NCBI GenBank assembly: GCA_964392945.1
Contig: CAYMSH010000170.1
Span: 1-12,430 of the forward strand
Length of the DNA stretch: 12,430 nucleotides
Origin: BS750m-G57 sp964392945
Lineage (GTDB): Bacteria; Planctomycetota; Phycisphaerae; SM23-33
Direction of reading: 5' to 3'
How positions within the stretch are numbered: the stretch's first letter is position 1; each line of letters starts with the position of its first letter. The position numbers were made by a program, and so were the translations under genes. The notes beneath the pieces are model-generated. The model saw only the letters and a program-made list of their open reading frames with translations. It was not told the origin of the DNA and ran no database searches. This document shows positions 1 to 6,868 of the stretch, piece after piece.

Positions 1-423
1 TCACGACGTGCTGCTAAGAATCCTCACCGGATAATCCCACATGCGATAGCCCTGGAGGTGCGTGCCGCCGCCGTCAACATTCTCGAGGAATCGGCCGATG
101 AACTCCGACCAGGGGCTGCGATCGTACAGCCGCACCGGCGCCGTGCGGAAGATGTTGCCCACGCGCAGATCTATCAGGTCGGCGCAGTAGTCCATCGCGA
201 ACCCCGCCTGCTTTCGCCAACTGTACTGGCTGGCCGGTTCGATCGCGCCCGTGCCGGCCCCGAAGCGGTCGAGATACTCGCCGTCCCTGAGGATATGCTC
301 GTGCATCTCGGCGAAATCCCTGCACATCCGCCAGGCCGGAGCGAACAGATCGTAAACTCCGCTGGTCTGCGTCGGGTCAAAGTCGGTTGGTTCATTCTGA
401 AGATTCTGATCGACTTGTGTCAT
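1..423 (-). CDS. Portal-like phage protein, N-terminal fragment
   Basis: A 140-residue product whose stop codon falls on the first three bases of the window. It lies directly downstream of the terminase large subunit on the same strand, which is the usual place for a portal gene. Residues 66-97 (SQYSWRKQAGFAMDYCADLI, then a VGNIFRTAP segment) and the stretch around 111-125 with FLENVDGGGTHL resemble the N-terminal part of portal proteins of the DUF4055 / SPP1-like kind, where a helix of the form 'Y..LID..VG.IFR..P' is followed by 'FL.NVD..G'. Portal proteins usually have 400-500 residues, so this ORF stops about where the main domain should begin. The start ATG has GGAG (431-434 on the complement) seven bases upstream. 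It is either a truncated or frameshifted remnant, or a short unrelated phage protein. The family call is from memory of motifs and is tentative. Confidence 0.5.
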   Translation of the reverse strand: MTQVDQNLQNEPTDFDPTQTSGVYDLFAPAWRMCRDFAEMHEHILRDGEYLDRFGAGTGAIEPASQYSWRKQAGFAMDYCADLIDLRVGNIFRTAPVRLYDRSPWSEFIGRFLENVDGGGTHLQGYRMWDYPVRILSSTS

Positions 424-470
424 TCGACTACTCCATGTTCGAGTTAGCTTGGGTTCTGTGGTTAACCGCC

Positions 471-492
471 GTTACTGATTACTGATCACTGG
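471..492. repeat. Short heptamer array (TTACTGA type)
   Basis: Three consecutive 7-base units, TTACTGA, TTACTGA and TCACTGG (472-492), sit in the 73-base gap between the two phage genes, four bases from the terminase stop codon. The unit differs from the AATTGCC type seen elsewhere in the window but has the same period of seven. Confidence 0.6.
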
Positions 493-496
493 CCGT

Positions 497-2011
497 TCAA
501 ACCGCTCCGTAGGCGACGATCTCGATGTTCTTGCTCTTGCTGCGATTCACGAAGAAGTATCTCAAGGCGTCCGGGATGTGTTCGAACTCCTGCGGGTCGG
601 CCGGCTGGTCGATCCATATCCCGTTAACGCGCCTGTTGTGGTATCCCTGCATCGCCTTGACGAAGGCGCGATTGTTATCCGTGGCAACGAATCGCAATCT
701 CGCTTGCCCAGACGCCGGCGCCAACGCCGCGCGAACCATGGCGATCCCGTTCTGCACGTTCCGCAACTTCGGCGAAGTCACGCACGTACACGGAATGCCC
801 CAGCGCCTGAACTCATCAACGTTGGATCGGCCGGTCTGGTCATTCCTGCTCCGCCCGGCCGGGTCGCAATACGTCGCGACAACACGCTGAAGCTTGTGAG
901 CCAAAATGTATTCGGCGTGCTGCTTCAAGCGGCCCTGCTCGGCTCGGTACGTATCCAGCAGATACGCTCGTCCTGCGGCGTCCTGGCCGATCCAGAGGCA
1001 GACGAACACGCCGAGGCCCCAGTCGATCACTCGATATATCTTCAACTCCGCAGGCACGTCCTGGGGCCTGCAGCCGTGGACCAGCGGGTCGAATTCCGGG
1101 TACACCGCCCCTTCGGCGCTGGGACGCTGGCAGAGGAACTCGGCGGCCCAGGTGCGCCGGCTGACTTTTCGGTACGCCTTGATCGCATCGTCTATCCGGT
1201 AGAACCCTTCGGCCTCGGCGGCGATCCCAATCGCCCGGTCCTCGTCGCCGTGGAATTCGCGCCCCTTGGTCCTGCAAGCCGGCTCGAGCGGACAACTCTC
1301 ACAACCCCGACCCTCATCGTGGCGATCGACCGGGCAACGCTCGATCGACTCCCACATGTTCCACTTGTGCAGCGAAACGCCGTTTTCGGGGCAGCCTTCG
1401 ATCAGCCGGTTCATCGCCCCGTCGGCCCGATGCCAGGTCGACGTATAGACCGTCCGGCCGGGAAGTCCCGCCCCAGAAGCGATCATACCGACCGCCGCCG
1501 AGTCGATATCCGGATCGATCTCGTCGAATTCATCTTCGTACAGGCGATGGACTTTCCCGCCGCGAACTTTCTTCTGCGAGGCCGCGAGTATCTCGAACTT
1601 CCCGCCGCCAACATGCGTCAGCAGGCGCTTAACGCCTCCGCTTAGACGATAAGCCAGCGGCCCGCTGCACCAGCGACGCCAGTATTCATAAAGGTTCAAC
1701 GCCTGGTCCTGGCTGCCTGAAAGCACACGCGCCTGCAGACCGTCGCAATGCATGAACTCCAGCGCCGCCAGGATCGAAGCACCGATCGTCTTACCGCCCG
1801 ATCGCGAAGACCACGCCGCCACATCCTTATGAGGATTAAAAAACGCATCGGCCACAAAACGAAACGGCGTAGACTGCCCCGCCGTAAAAGCCCTGCAAGG
1901 CAAGCTCAAACCAAACGCATAACGAATCAACACGCGCAACTCATCAACACTCCCAGGCGCACCGCAATTCTGAATCCGCCCGCCCTGACCAAATCGATTC
2001 AACTCAACCAT
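497..2011 (-). CDS. terL: Phage terminase large subunit (packaging ATPase/nuclease)
   Basis: A 504-residue protein predicted to be the motor that pumps DNA into phage heads and cuts it. The N-terminal ATPase half shows a Walker A-type loop SSRSGGKT (68-75) and a Walker B-type strand HRLYEDEFDE (155-164) with the acidic pair D160/E161. The C-terminal half has a RuvC-like nuclease pattern with three acidic sites: VIDWG (D330), YCDP (D383) and IPDALRY (D481). Between the halves lies a four-cysteine cluster, C226, C237, C240 and C246, possibly metal binding. ATG at 2011 is chosen. An in-frame ATG at 2116 would add 35 residues made only of a repeat translation (Ala-Thr and Val-Thr runs), which is implausible. 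The upstream GGTGAG may act as a weak ribosome binding site. No small terminase gene is visible upstream. Confidence 0.88.
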   Translation of the reverse strand: MVELNRFGQGGRIQNCGAPGSVDELRVLIRYAFGLSLPCRAFTAGQSTPFRFVADAFFNPHKDVAAWSSRSGGKTIGASILAALEFMHCDGLQARVLSGSQDQALNLYEYWRRWCSGPLAYRLSGGVKRLLTHVGGGKFEILAASQKKVRGGKVHRLYEDEFDEIDPDIDSAAVGMIASGAGLPGRTVYTSTWHRADGAMNRLIEGCPENGVSLHKWNMWESIERCPVDRHDEGRGCESCPLEPACRTKGREFHGDEDRAIGIAAEAEGFYRIDDAIKAYRKVSRRTWAAEFLCQRPSAEGAVYPEFDPLVHGCRPQDVPAELKIYRVIDWGLGVFVCLWIGQDAAGRAYLLDTYRAEQGRLKQHAEYILAHKLQRVVATYCDPAGRSRNDQTGRSNVDEFRRWGIPCTCVTSPKLRNVQNGIAMVRAALAPASGQARLRFVATDNNRAFVKAMQGYHNRRVNGIWIDQPADPQEFEHIPDALRYFFVNRSKSKNIEIVAYGAV

Positions 2012-2017
2012 ATCCAA

Positions 2018-2121
2018 GTCTCTCACCGTTACCGTTACCGTTGCCGTTTCCGTTGCAGTTGCCGTTGCCGTTGCCGTTGCCGTCGCCGTCGCCAATTGCC
2101 AACTGCCAACTGCCAATTGCC
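2018..2121. repeat. Compound hexamer plus heptamer tandem array
   Basis: Eleven 6-base units of the form (A/G/T)C(C/A)GT(T/C), mostly GCCGTT or ACCGTT, run from 2025 to 2090. They are followed by four 7-base units (AATTGCC, AACTGCC, AACTGCC, AATTGCC) at 2094-2121. The other flank is GTCTCTC (2018-2024), i.e. GAGAGAC on the complement. Read on the minus strand this is heptamers, then hexamers, then GAGAGAC, the same order as the array at 9532-9589. It occupies the leader of the terminase gene. Confidence 0.9.
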
Positions 2122-2125
2122 AGCC

Positions 2126-2410
2126 GTCCTCCCTCTTCCATAAACTTACTTACTGGCGAGCGACGCCGCTTTTGAGACGCAAAAATCAGATTTCCGCAAA
2201 AAAACTTTCGGCAGCGCCGCAACTGGCTGCTATGCAAAGACTTGCCCCGGGAGGTTTTTGCAGATCGTCGGAGTCGCCGCCGTCTGGGCCGCGATCAAGG
2301 GCGACCGACAAACGGTTCGACAACATCACTCTTGCACGCCCAAACGCCGCAGACATCTGCGAAATAGTTGGCTAACAACGGATCAATCTATACAATCCCC
2401 ATAGATGTAG
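2126..2410. other. Intergenic stretch without a supported gene
   Basis: This gap lies between the repeat array and the first attC-like site. A 67-codon plus-strand ORF (2172-2375) and a 56-codon minus-strand ORF (2186-2356) are open, but neither has a ribosome binding site, a recognisable motif or a protein-like composition. The plus ORF ends in a TAAC, as cassette ORFs often do, but no attC right half follows closely. Confidence 0.5.
2368..2396 (+). promoter_or_regulatory. Possible sigma70-type promoter before the cassette patch
   Basis: TTGGCT (2368-2373) and TACAAT (2391-2396) are separated by 17 bases. This is four and five of six matches to the -35 and -10 consensus. It points toward the cassette genes and could drive them. 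Chance occurrence cannot be excluded. Confidence 0.3.
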
Positions 2411-2525
2411 GCCGAACCAGCCAGGGGCAAAGCACAGTATTCGGGCGCCCCAACCGGCGGCTTACTTCAACAGCGTTTTATCCAGCGTCGCTACGCGACA
2501 GAGGATAAAACCCTTAACGTTCGGC
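2411..2525 (+). other. Candidate attC site 1 (integron recombination site)
   Basis: The outer boxes GCCGAAC (2411-2417) and GTTCGGC (2519-2525) are perfect inverted repeats and fit the attC core pair RYYYAAC/GTTRRRY except at one base. AGGG (about 2423-2426) can pair with CCCT (2511-2514) inside them as an L-box pair. The interior holds a strong nested hairpin: GTTTTATCC (2475-2483) with GGATAAAAC (2503-2511), enclosing GTCGC-TAC-GCGAC (2487-2499). The 115-base length is within the range of long attC sites. Cutting after G2519 would make the next cassette start at 2520. The long unpaired 5' half keeps the call moderate. Confidence 0.45.
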
Positions 2526-2613
2526 TAAGAAGATATGCGCTGGCTCACACAGGTCTTTGTCATGACCATTCTTAGCTGTGATTCGCGCAACCCACCTAGA
2601 CTCGGAAATTGAG

Positions 2614-3243
2614 ATGAACGACACAGAGATGATTTCAGCACTCAAAGGATTCCTGGCCGACGGCTACCCCAACATCTCAATCCGAATCGAGCCTTGGAGA
2701 GACGAACCAAGTCGTGATGCGATATACTTCGAGCATGAGAAGTTTGCCGTGCTGTATCCGATGCAGCGATACCACTACCTAATCCATTCGATTCCTGAGG
2801 ATTTCTACGCCCAGCATCTATCGGAGGCTGTCTGGGTAGAGTTGGCGCCGGGCGAATCCATCGAGGACCTCCAGTATCCCGACGAAGAACTAATAGAGAG
2901 TATTTCCCCCGATGTAATGAGATCGCTTCGGGGCTCAGGATTCTTTGCTGGCCTGGACGATCTGATGAGCCCAATCGACGAGACGGTTGAGCCAGAGGTC
3001 TGCCATGGCGACTTCCGGCATGCGAAGCGAGTCCTTGCCGAGAAGGGCTTCGGAGAGCGGAACGGAATAGACGAGGTATTCGACATCTGTCATGTCCTGA
3101 TGGCTCAGGGCGGCTACTGCGATTGTGAGGTCCTTTACAACGTATCTGACGAGAATCGATTGAAGGCAGACTACTGGAAGAAGCGGGCCGAGAATCAAGA
3201 AGCCGAACAAGGCGGTGGTGGCAATCGCGACCATCGTCACTAG
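2614..3243 (+). CDS. DUF2695-domain protein (putative gene cassette 1)
   Basis: A 209-residue, acidic, soluble protein of unknown function. The C-terminal part, about 128-180, ends in GGYCDCEVLYNV (166-177), the hallmark I associate with the DUF2695 family, preceded by a CH...CH-like region (C130-H131, C159-H160) that could bind metal. The N-terminal 120 residues are not recognised. No signal peptide or membrane segment is seen. ATG 2614 is chosen because GGAA lies nine bases upstream. An in-frame GTG at 2578 would add twelve residues without a clear ribosome binding site. The gene sits between attC-like sites 1 and 2 (putative cassette 2520-3291) and is less GC-rich than the sulfatase and terminase around it. 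The low-complexity tail (GGGGNRDHRH) suggests a worn or recently changed 3' end. Function cannot be inferred from neighbours, since cassettes travel independently. Confidence 0.72.
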   Translation: MNDTEMISALKGFLADGYPNISIRIEPWRDEPSRDAIYFEHEKFAVLYPMQRYHYLIHSIPEDFYAQHLSEAVWVELAPGESIEDLQYPDEELIESISPDVMRSLRGSGFFAGLDDLMSPIDETVEPEVCHGDFRHAKRVLAEKGFGERNGIDEVFDICHVLMAQGGYCDCEVLYNVSDENRLKADYWKKRAENQEAEQGGGGNRDHRH

Positions 3244-3253
3244 TTCGCTTCGC

Positions 3254-3297
3254 TCCTAACACGTCCTTTCCACGCTGCCACACCTACGATGTTAGAA
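3254..3297 (+). other. Candidate attC site 2 (short or degenerate)
   Basis: TCCTAAC (3254-3260) and GTTAGAA (3291-3297) are inverted with one mismatch. The stem continues as CTAACA-CGT against ACG-A-TGTTAG with one extrahelical base, as attC sites have. At 44 bases it is shorter than a normal attC (about 57 or more), and the centre lacks a clear second stem. The right box is the exact reverse complement of the left box of site 3 (TTCTAAC), which is what one expects if the DNA between (3292-3596) was once a closed circular cassette. Confidence 0.45.
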
Positions 3298-3305
3298 GGG
3301 AAAAC

Positions 3306-3545
3306 ATGAATCCAGGTATAGCCGTATACATTTGCATTGAAGCGATGGTGACAGCGTATGTTGTTTACCTCTTCTTCCAAATGGGCCGTAATCGTGTCGA
3401 ACGGTATGCCGCGATGAGGAAACAGTTCTCATCAATACTGTCCTTTATGGATTCGTCAAAGGTCTGTTATGGCCTCGCGGCGGCAATGGGCGTCTTTCTG
3501 GTGTTTCGTGTGGCCGAGCAGCTTTCGAGACATGGCGCCTTCTAA
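3306..3545 (+). CDS. Small two-helix membrane protein (putative gene cassette 2)
   Basis: A 79-residue protein with two hydrophobic segments, about residues 5-25 and 53-70, joined by a basic loop (GRNRVERYAAMRKQF). It is therefore an inner-membrane hairpin with the loop probably on the cytoplasmic side. Function is unknown; small proteins of this shape include cassette-borne hypotheticals, toxins and immunity-type proteins, but nothing here decides among them. AAGGG (3296-3300) lies five bases before the ATG. The start codon is only 15 bases after the preceding attC-like box, and the stop TAA is embedded in the left box of the next one (TTCTAAC), both classic for integron cassettes. It is visibly less GC-rich than the flanking genes. 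Confidence 0.7.
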   Translation: MNPGIAVYICIEAMVTAYVVYLFFQMGRNRVERYAAMRKQFSSILSFMDSSKVCYGLAAAMGVFLVFRVAEQLSRHGAF

Positions 3546-3602
3546 CAAGACGCCCCGGCGGATCCCAATGTGCGCCGGGACCGCTGAGGCGAGACGTTTG
3601 AG
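3540..3602 (+). other. attC-type integron recombination site 3
   Basis: The best attC of the window, 63 bases. The left box is TTCTAAC (3540-3546) and the right box is GTTTGAG (3596-3602, degenerate in its last four bases). Inner pairs are CGCC (3551-3554) with GGCG (3588-3591), then GCGG (3558-3561) with CCGC (3581-3584), an extrahelical A (3562), and TCCC (3563-3566) with GGGA (3577-3580), closed by a ten-base loop. The 3' half, CCGCTGAGGCGAGACGTTTG, follows the common attC pattern CCGCTGAGCGC..CGTTRG. The alternative stem CCCGGCG/CGCCGGG (3554-3560 with 3573-3579) is also possible. It overlaps the stop codon of the preceding gene and the AGGAG of the sulfatase. Confidence 0.68.
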
Positions 3603-3611
3603 GAGAGAATA

Positions 3612-5072
3612 GTGAACGAGCAAATTACACGACGCAGCTTCATCCAATTCGCCGCCGCATCTGCGGCCGCGAGTTTGATCCCGTCAGTCGGACATGCAAG
3701 AGAGCCCGCCGATCGTCCCAATATTGTAATATTCTTCCTCGACGACAGCGGCTATGGCGATTTCGCCCACAACGGCAACCCGACCATTCGCACGCCGAAT
3801 ATCTCAAAGCTTATGCGTGACGGCGTGAACTTCACGCAGTTTCACGTTACTTCACCGGCGTGCAGCGCTTCACGCTATTCACTATTGACCGGCCGTTATC
3901 CCGGGCGATCGGGCCTGGGCTCATGGGTAATCGGCCCGAGTGCGAAACGTCATATTCATCCAAAAGAAATCACGCTGGCCGAAGGGTTGAGAAAACGCGG
4001 TTACAAGACGGGCATATACGGCAAGTGGCATCTCGGCAGCCCCAACAAGAACAACGGCTTATCTCCGGACACCCTGCCGCTGGCTCATGGTTTTGACGAG
4101 TGGATAGGCACCAACGTGTCCCATGACTACGGCAACGCGATGCTGATGAAGTCAGATCCCGCGGGAACGGATCCGATCAAGGGCTATTCCGTTATCGCCA
4201 GGAAACTTCCCTCAAAACACAAGACGTGCGCCTCGCTGACAGGACGCTATGCAGAGGCGGCCGCCGCGTTCATCGAGAAGAACAAGAACAATCCGTTCTT
4301 CGTCTATATTCCGATCAATATGCCCCACCTCGGCATTCACGCCAGCGAGAAGTTCCTGGGCAAATCCAGGCGAGGCCTGCTGGGCGATGTCATGGAGGAG
4401 ATTGACCACAGCGTAGGACAGGTCCGAAAGACCCTCGAGGAAAACGGTCTTTCGAAGAACACGCTGATCATATTCTCTTCGGATAACGGGCCGTGGATAC
4501 GCTTTAGAAACACCGCCCGCAGCAAGTACGGTGAAGCTCGTATGCACGTCGGTTACGCCACGCCGTTCCGTGACGGCAAGGGCTCCACGTGGGACGGCGG
4601 ACACCGCGTTCCGGGAATATTCTGCTGGCCGGGGGCAATAGCGCCCAATTCAGTCGAACAATCCCCCGTAAGCACGTTGGACATATTGCCCACACTGTTC
4701 GCACTCGCCGGCGCGGAGATCCCCAAGGACCGATCCATTGACGGGCGGGACATACGACCGTACTTGATGCCCAGGAAGTACAAGAAGAAAGTGCCGCCCT
4801 TCGAGTTCTACTATTCGGCTTCCGACAACAAACCTTCTGCGGTTCGCATCGGGCCATGGAAGATGCATATCCGCATATCATCACAGACAGGAAACAACTA
4901 CGGGTTCAAGGCGTCCCGCGAGACTCCCCTGCTGTTCCAGGTCGAGCAGGACCTCGGCGAGCGAATCGATCGAGCAAAAGAACAGAAGGCCCTTGTCGAG
5001 AACATGACAAAGAAGCTGAACGCCTTTGAAGCCCAGGTGGAAAAAGAAGGCTCCTTCTGGGACGCTCAATAA
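3612..5072 (+). CDS. Exported family S1 sulfatase (arylsulfatase-like)
   Basis: A 486-residue formylglycine sulfatase that hydrolyses sulfate esters, here probably on a sulfated polysaccharide outside the cytoplasm. The N terminus has a twin-arginine signal (TRRSFIQFAAAS, R7-R8) with a cleavage region near residue 29. The core starts at PNIVIFFLDDSGYGDF with metal ligands D44/D45. The maturation motif is CSASRYSLLTGRYPGR: C84 would become formylglycine, with Ala in place of the usual Pro at the third position, a known variant. GKWHLG (137-142) and SSDNGP (289-294, metal ligands D291/N292) complete the active-site pattern. Length and the C-terminal subdomain are normal. GTG at 3612 is chosen because AGGAG (3601-3605) lies six bases upstream and the signal peptide begins here. 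It is followed 57 bases later by the beta-helix gene, likely one operon. An activating enzyme (FGE or anSME) must be elsewhere. The substrate is not decided by sequence. Confidence 0.93.
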   Translation: MNEQITRRSFIQFAAASAAASLIPSVGHAREPADRPNIVIFFLDDSGYGDFAHNGNPTIRTPNISKLMRDGVNFTQFHVTSPACSASRYSLLTGRYPGRSGLGSWVIGPSAKRHIHPKEITLAEGLRKRGYKTGIYGKWHLGSPNKNNGLSPDTLPLAHGFDEWIGTNVSHDYGNAMLMKSDPAGTDPIKGYSVIARKLPSKHKTCASLTGRYAEAAAAFIEKNKNNPFFVYIPINMPHLGIHASEKFLGKSRRGLLGDVMEEIDHSVGQVRKTLEENGLSKNTLIIFSSDNGPWIRFRNTARSKYGEARMHVGYATPFRDGKGSTWDGGHRVPGIFCWPGAIAPNSVEQSPVSTLDILPTLFALAGAEIPKDRSIDGRDIRPYLMPRKYKKKVPPFEFYYSASDNKPSAVRIGPWKMHIRISSQTGNNYGFKASRETPLLFQVEQDLGERIDRAKEQKALVENMTKKLNAFEAQVEKEGSFWDAQ

Positions 5073-5129
5073 TGGCGACACGAACGTTCGCAGTTGCCGG
5101 CCGAACATCTGCTGATTGAGGAAGATGCT

Positions 5130-6803
5130 ATGAGCAAGAACGTGATATGCCTGACGATTCTCGCTGTCGTTGCGGCGATCGCCTTACCCGCGTTCGCCGA
5201 AGATACCCGCGGCGAGAAGCAAGCCCGGGCCATTTTGATTCCCACGTTCCACTGCATCAGCGTTTACTGGTCACCGGCTGGCGGCGGCGATAAGCGCAAA
5301 GTGCTTGTCAAGTACCGTCGCATGGGTCAACAACGCTGGCGTATGGGTCTTCCGCTGCGATACAATCCCGTTAACACTCCCGAATGCAAGGCCGACTACC
5401 GCGGCAGCCTCGTGAATCTTACGCCGGGGACGACTTACCAGATCGCCCTGGCCCTCGAAGGGACCGACGAGCGCACCGAATGCACGGGAACCACGTGGAC
5501 CGAGGAATTCCCCGCGAAATCCGAAGTGAAGCTCTCGGATCGCAAGACCACGCTCAACGTAGACAAATCCGGCAAGCCGGGCGCCTATGTGGTGTATGAC
5601 GGCAAGGGCTGCACCATCGATACCGGCAACAGGGACGATGTCGGCATCGCCGTGCGCGCCAGCTACGTGATCCTGCGAGGCTTTACCATAAGAAACGTGA
5701 AGGAACATGGGATCCGGCTGTTTAGCGGCCACCATATCGTTATCGAGGACTGCGACATCAGCAAATGGGGCAGCGAAAGCGAAAAGGGATGGGGCAAGAA
5801 CTACCAGGCCTGCGTCTTCAGCAACAACCGGGACCTCCGCGCGGTGGTCATCCAGCGTTGCAGGATGCACCACCCTACGTGGGACACCAACAGTTGGGCC
5901 GAGAAACACCTAAAGTCCACGCATCCCAGGGGCCCACAGACCATTGCGTTCTGGGAGTCGGCGGGCAATCACGTGATCCGGTACAACGAGTGTTTCTCCG
6001 ACAAGGATCACTACTTCAACGATGGCATGGGCGCCGGAAAAAACGGCGGGCATCGCGGGTTCCCCGGCGCCGACAGCGACATCTACTGCAACTACGTAGC
6101 CAACTGCTGGGACGACGGCATAGAGGCCGAGGGCGGCGATCAGAACGTGCGCATCTGGGGCAACTACATCGAGGACGTGCTGATCCCCATCGCCAACGCG
6201 GCGACTTCGATCGGGCCGCTATACGTCTGGCGGAACGTCTCGGGGCGATGCTACAGCCCGCCGAAAAGCAGTTGGAACATGACTCACGGACCGTTTATCA
6301 AGATGGGCTACGCCGGCGGCGACAAGTGGATGACCGGCCACATGTACATCTTCAACAATACGATCTTCCAGGAAAACGACAACGGCGCCGGCGGGCTGGG
6401 CGGCGGCGGCAGGATCATCAAGCACTGCACGACGCGAAACAACATTCTCCACGTACGGAAGACCGATCGTCGCAGTATCGCCGTCAGCCGCGGACATATC
6501 GACAACGACTTCGATCATGATCTGACCTCGGCGGCGTTTCCCGAGAAGCACGAGAAACACGGACTGAAAGGCTCGCCGCGGTACGTGCACGGCGCCGGGT
6601 TCGACAGTAAGACCCGAACCGGCGTATTCCAACTGGCCTCTGGCGGCAAGGGAGTTGACGCCGCAGCGATCATCCCGAATTTCTGCGAACCGATCAACGG
6701 CAACAAACCGGACCTCGGCGCCCACGAATCCGGAACGCCAAAAATGCGTTTCGGCGTAAAAGCCAAATTCATCCCGCCCGGCACAGTGAAGACGGTTCGA
6801 TAG
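5130..6803 (+). CDS. Exported right-handed parallel beta-helix protein
   Basis: A 557-residue protein with a Sec signal peptide (1-23, ending ALPAFA). Residues 40-112 look like a fibronectin type III-like domain (ISVYWSPAG, then VKYRRMG, then LTPGTTYQIALALEG). Residues about 150-450 carry repeated short beta-strand rungs, e.g. VILRGFTIRNV, IVIEDCDISKW, DIYCNYVANCWDDG and VRIWGNYIEDV, typical of a parallel beta-helix as in polysaccharide lyases and some glycosidases. The C-terminal part (480-533) ends in NKPDLGAHE, a cap motif common in such proteins. The conserved-looking DDGIEAEGG (328-336) may be part of the active groove. The mature protein has 13 cysteines, many for a beta-helix. ATG 5130 is preceded by GAGGAAG (5118-5124). 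Cotranscription with the sulfatase suggests action on the same sulfated glycan. The enzyme family is not assigned, and a binding role is possible. Confidence 0.85.
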   Translation: MSKNVICLTILAVVAAIALPAFAEDTRGEKQARAILIPTFHCISVYWSPAGGGDKRKVLVKYRRMGQQRWRMGLPLRYNPVNTPECKADYRGSLVNLTPGTTYQIALALEGTDERTECTGTTWTEEFPAKSEVKLSDRKTTLNVDKSGKPGAYVVYDGKGCTIDTGNRDDVGIAVRASYVILRGFTIRNVKEHGIRLFSGHHIVIEDCDISKWGSESEKGWGKNYQACVFSNNRDLRAVVIQRCRMHHPTWDTNSWAEKHLKSTHPRGPQTIAFWESAGNHVIRYNECFSDKDHYFNDGMGAGKNGGHRGFPGADSDIYCNYVANCWDDGIEAEGGDQNVRIWGNYIEDVLIPIANAATSIGPLYVWRNVSGRCYSPPKSSWNMTHGPFIKMGYAGGDKWMTGHMYIFNNTIFQENDNGAGGLGGGGRIIKHCTTRNNILHVRKTDRRSIAVSRGHIDNDFDHDLTSAAFPEKHEKHGLKGSPRYVHGAGFDSKTRTGVFQLASGGKGVDAAAIIPNFCEPINGNKPDLGAHESGTPKMRFGVKAKFIPPGTVKTVR

Positions 6804-6868
6804 CGCCGACAAGGCCAGAGCCGCTACGCTCGCTATTTTATGTTCTAAGGGCTGCCCCCCACGCCACG

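Noticed and set aside
2012..2116. N-terminal extension of the terminase from ATG 2116
   Set aside because: The added 35 residues are only a translation of the tandem repeat; the protein-like sequence begins at ATG 2011.
2186..2356. Minus-strand 56-codon ORF as a small terminase subunit
   Set aside because: It has no ribosome binding site, no helix-turn-helix-like pattern and unlikely composition.
2172..2375. Plus-strand 67-codon ORF ending in TAAC as a further cassette gene
   Set aside because: No attC right box lies at a suitable distance of its own, and there is no ribosome binding site or protein-like sequence.
3612..5072. Sulfatase as the gene of a third cassette
   Set aside because: No attC-like structure with a CTCAAAC left box follows the gene, and it is closely followed by a functionally related gene, so it looks like the host side of the junction.
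5075..5099. Hairpin GGCGAC..GTTGCC around the palindrome CGAACGTTCG as an attC or terminator
   Set aside because: It lacks attC box order and any T-tract, and it lies inside an apparent operon. It may be a minor processing hairpin.
5271..5909. Long minus-strand ORF opposite the beta-helix gene
   Set aside because: It is an antisense shadow of a well-supported coding frame, with no ribosome binding site or family motif.
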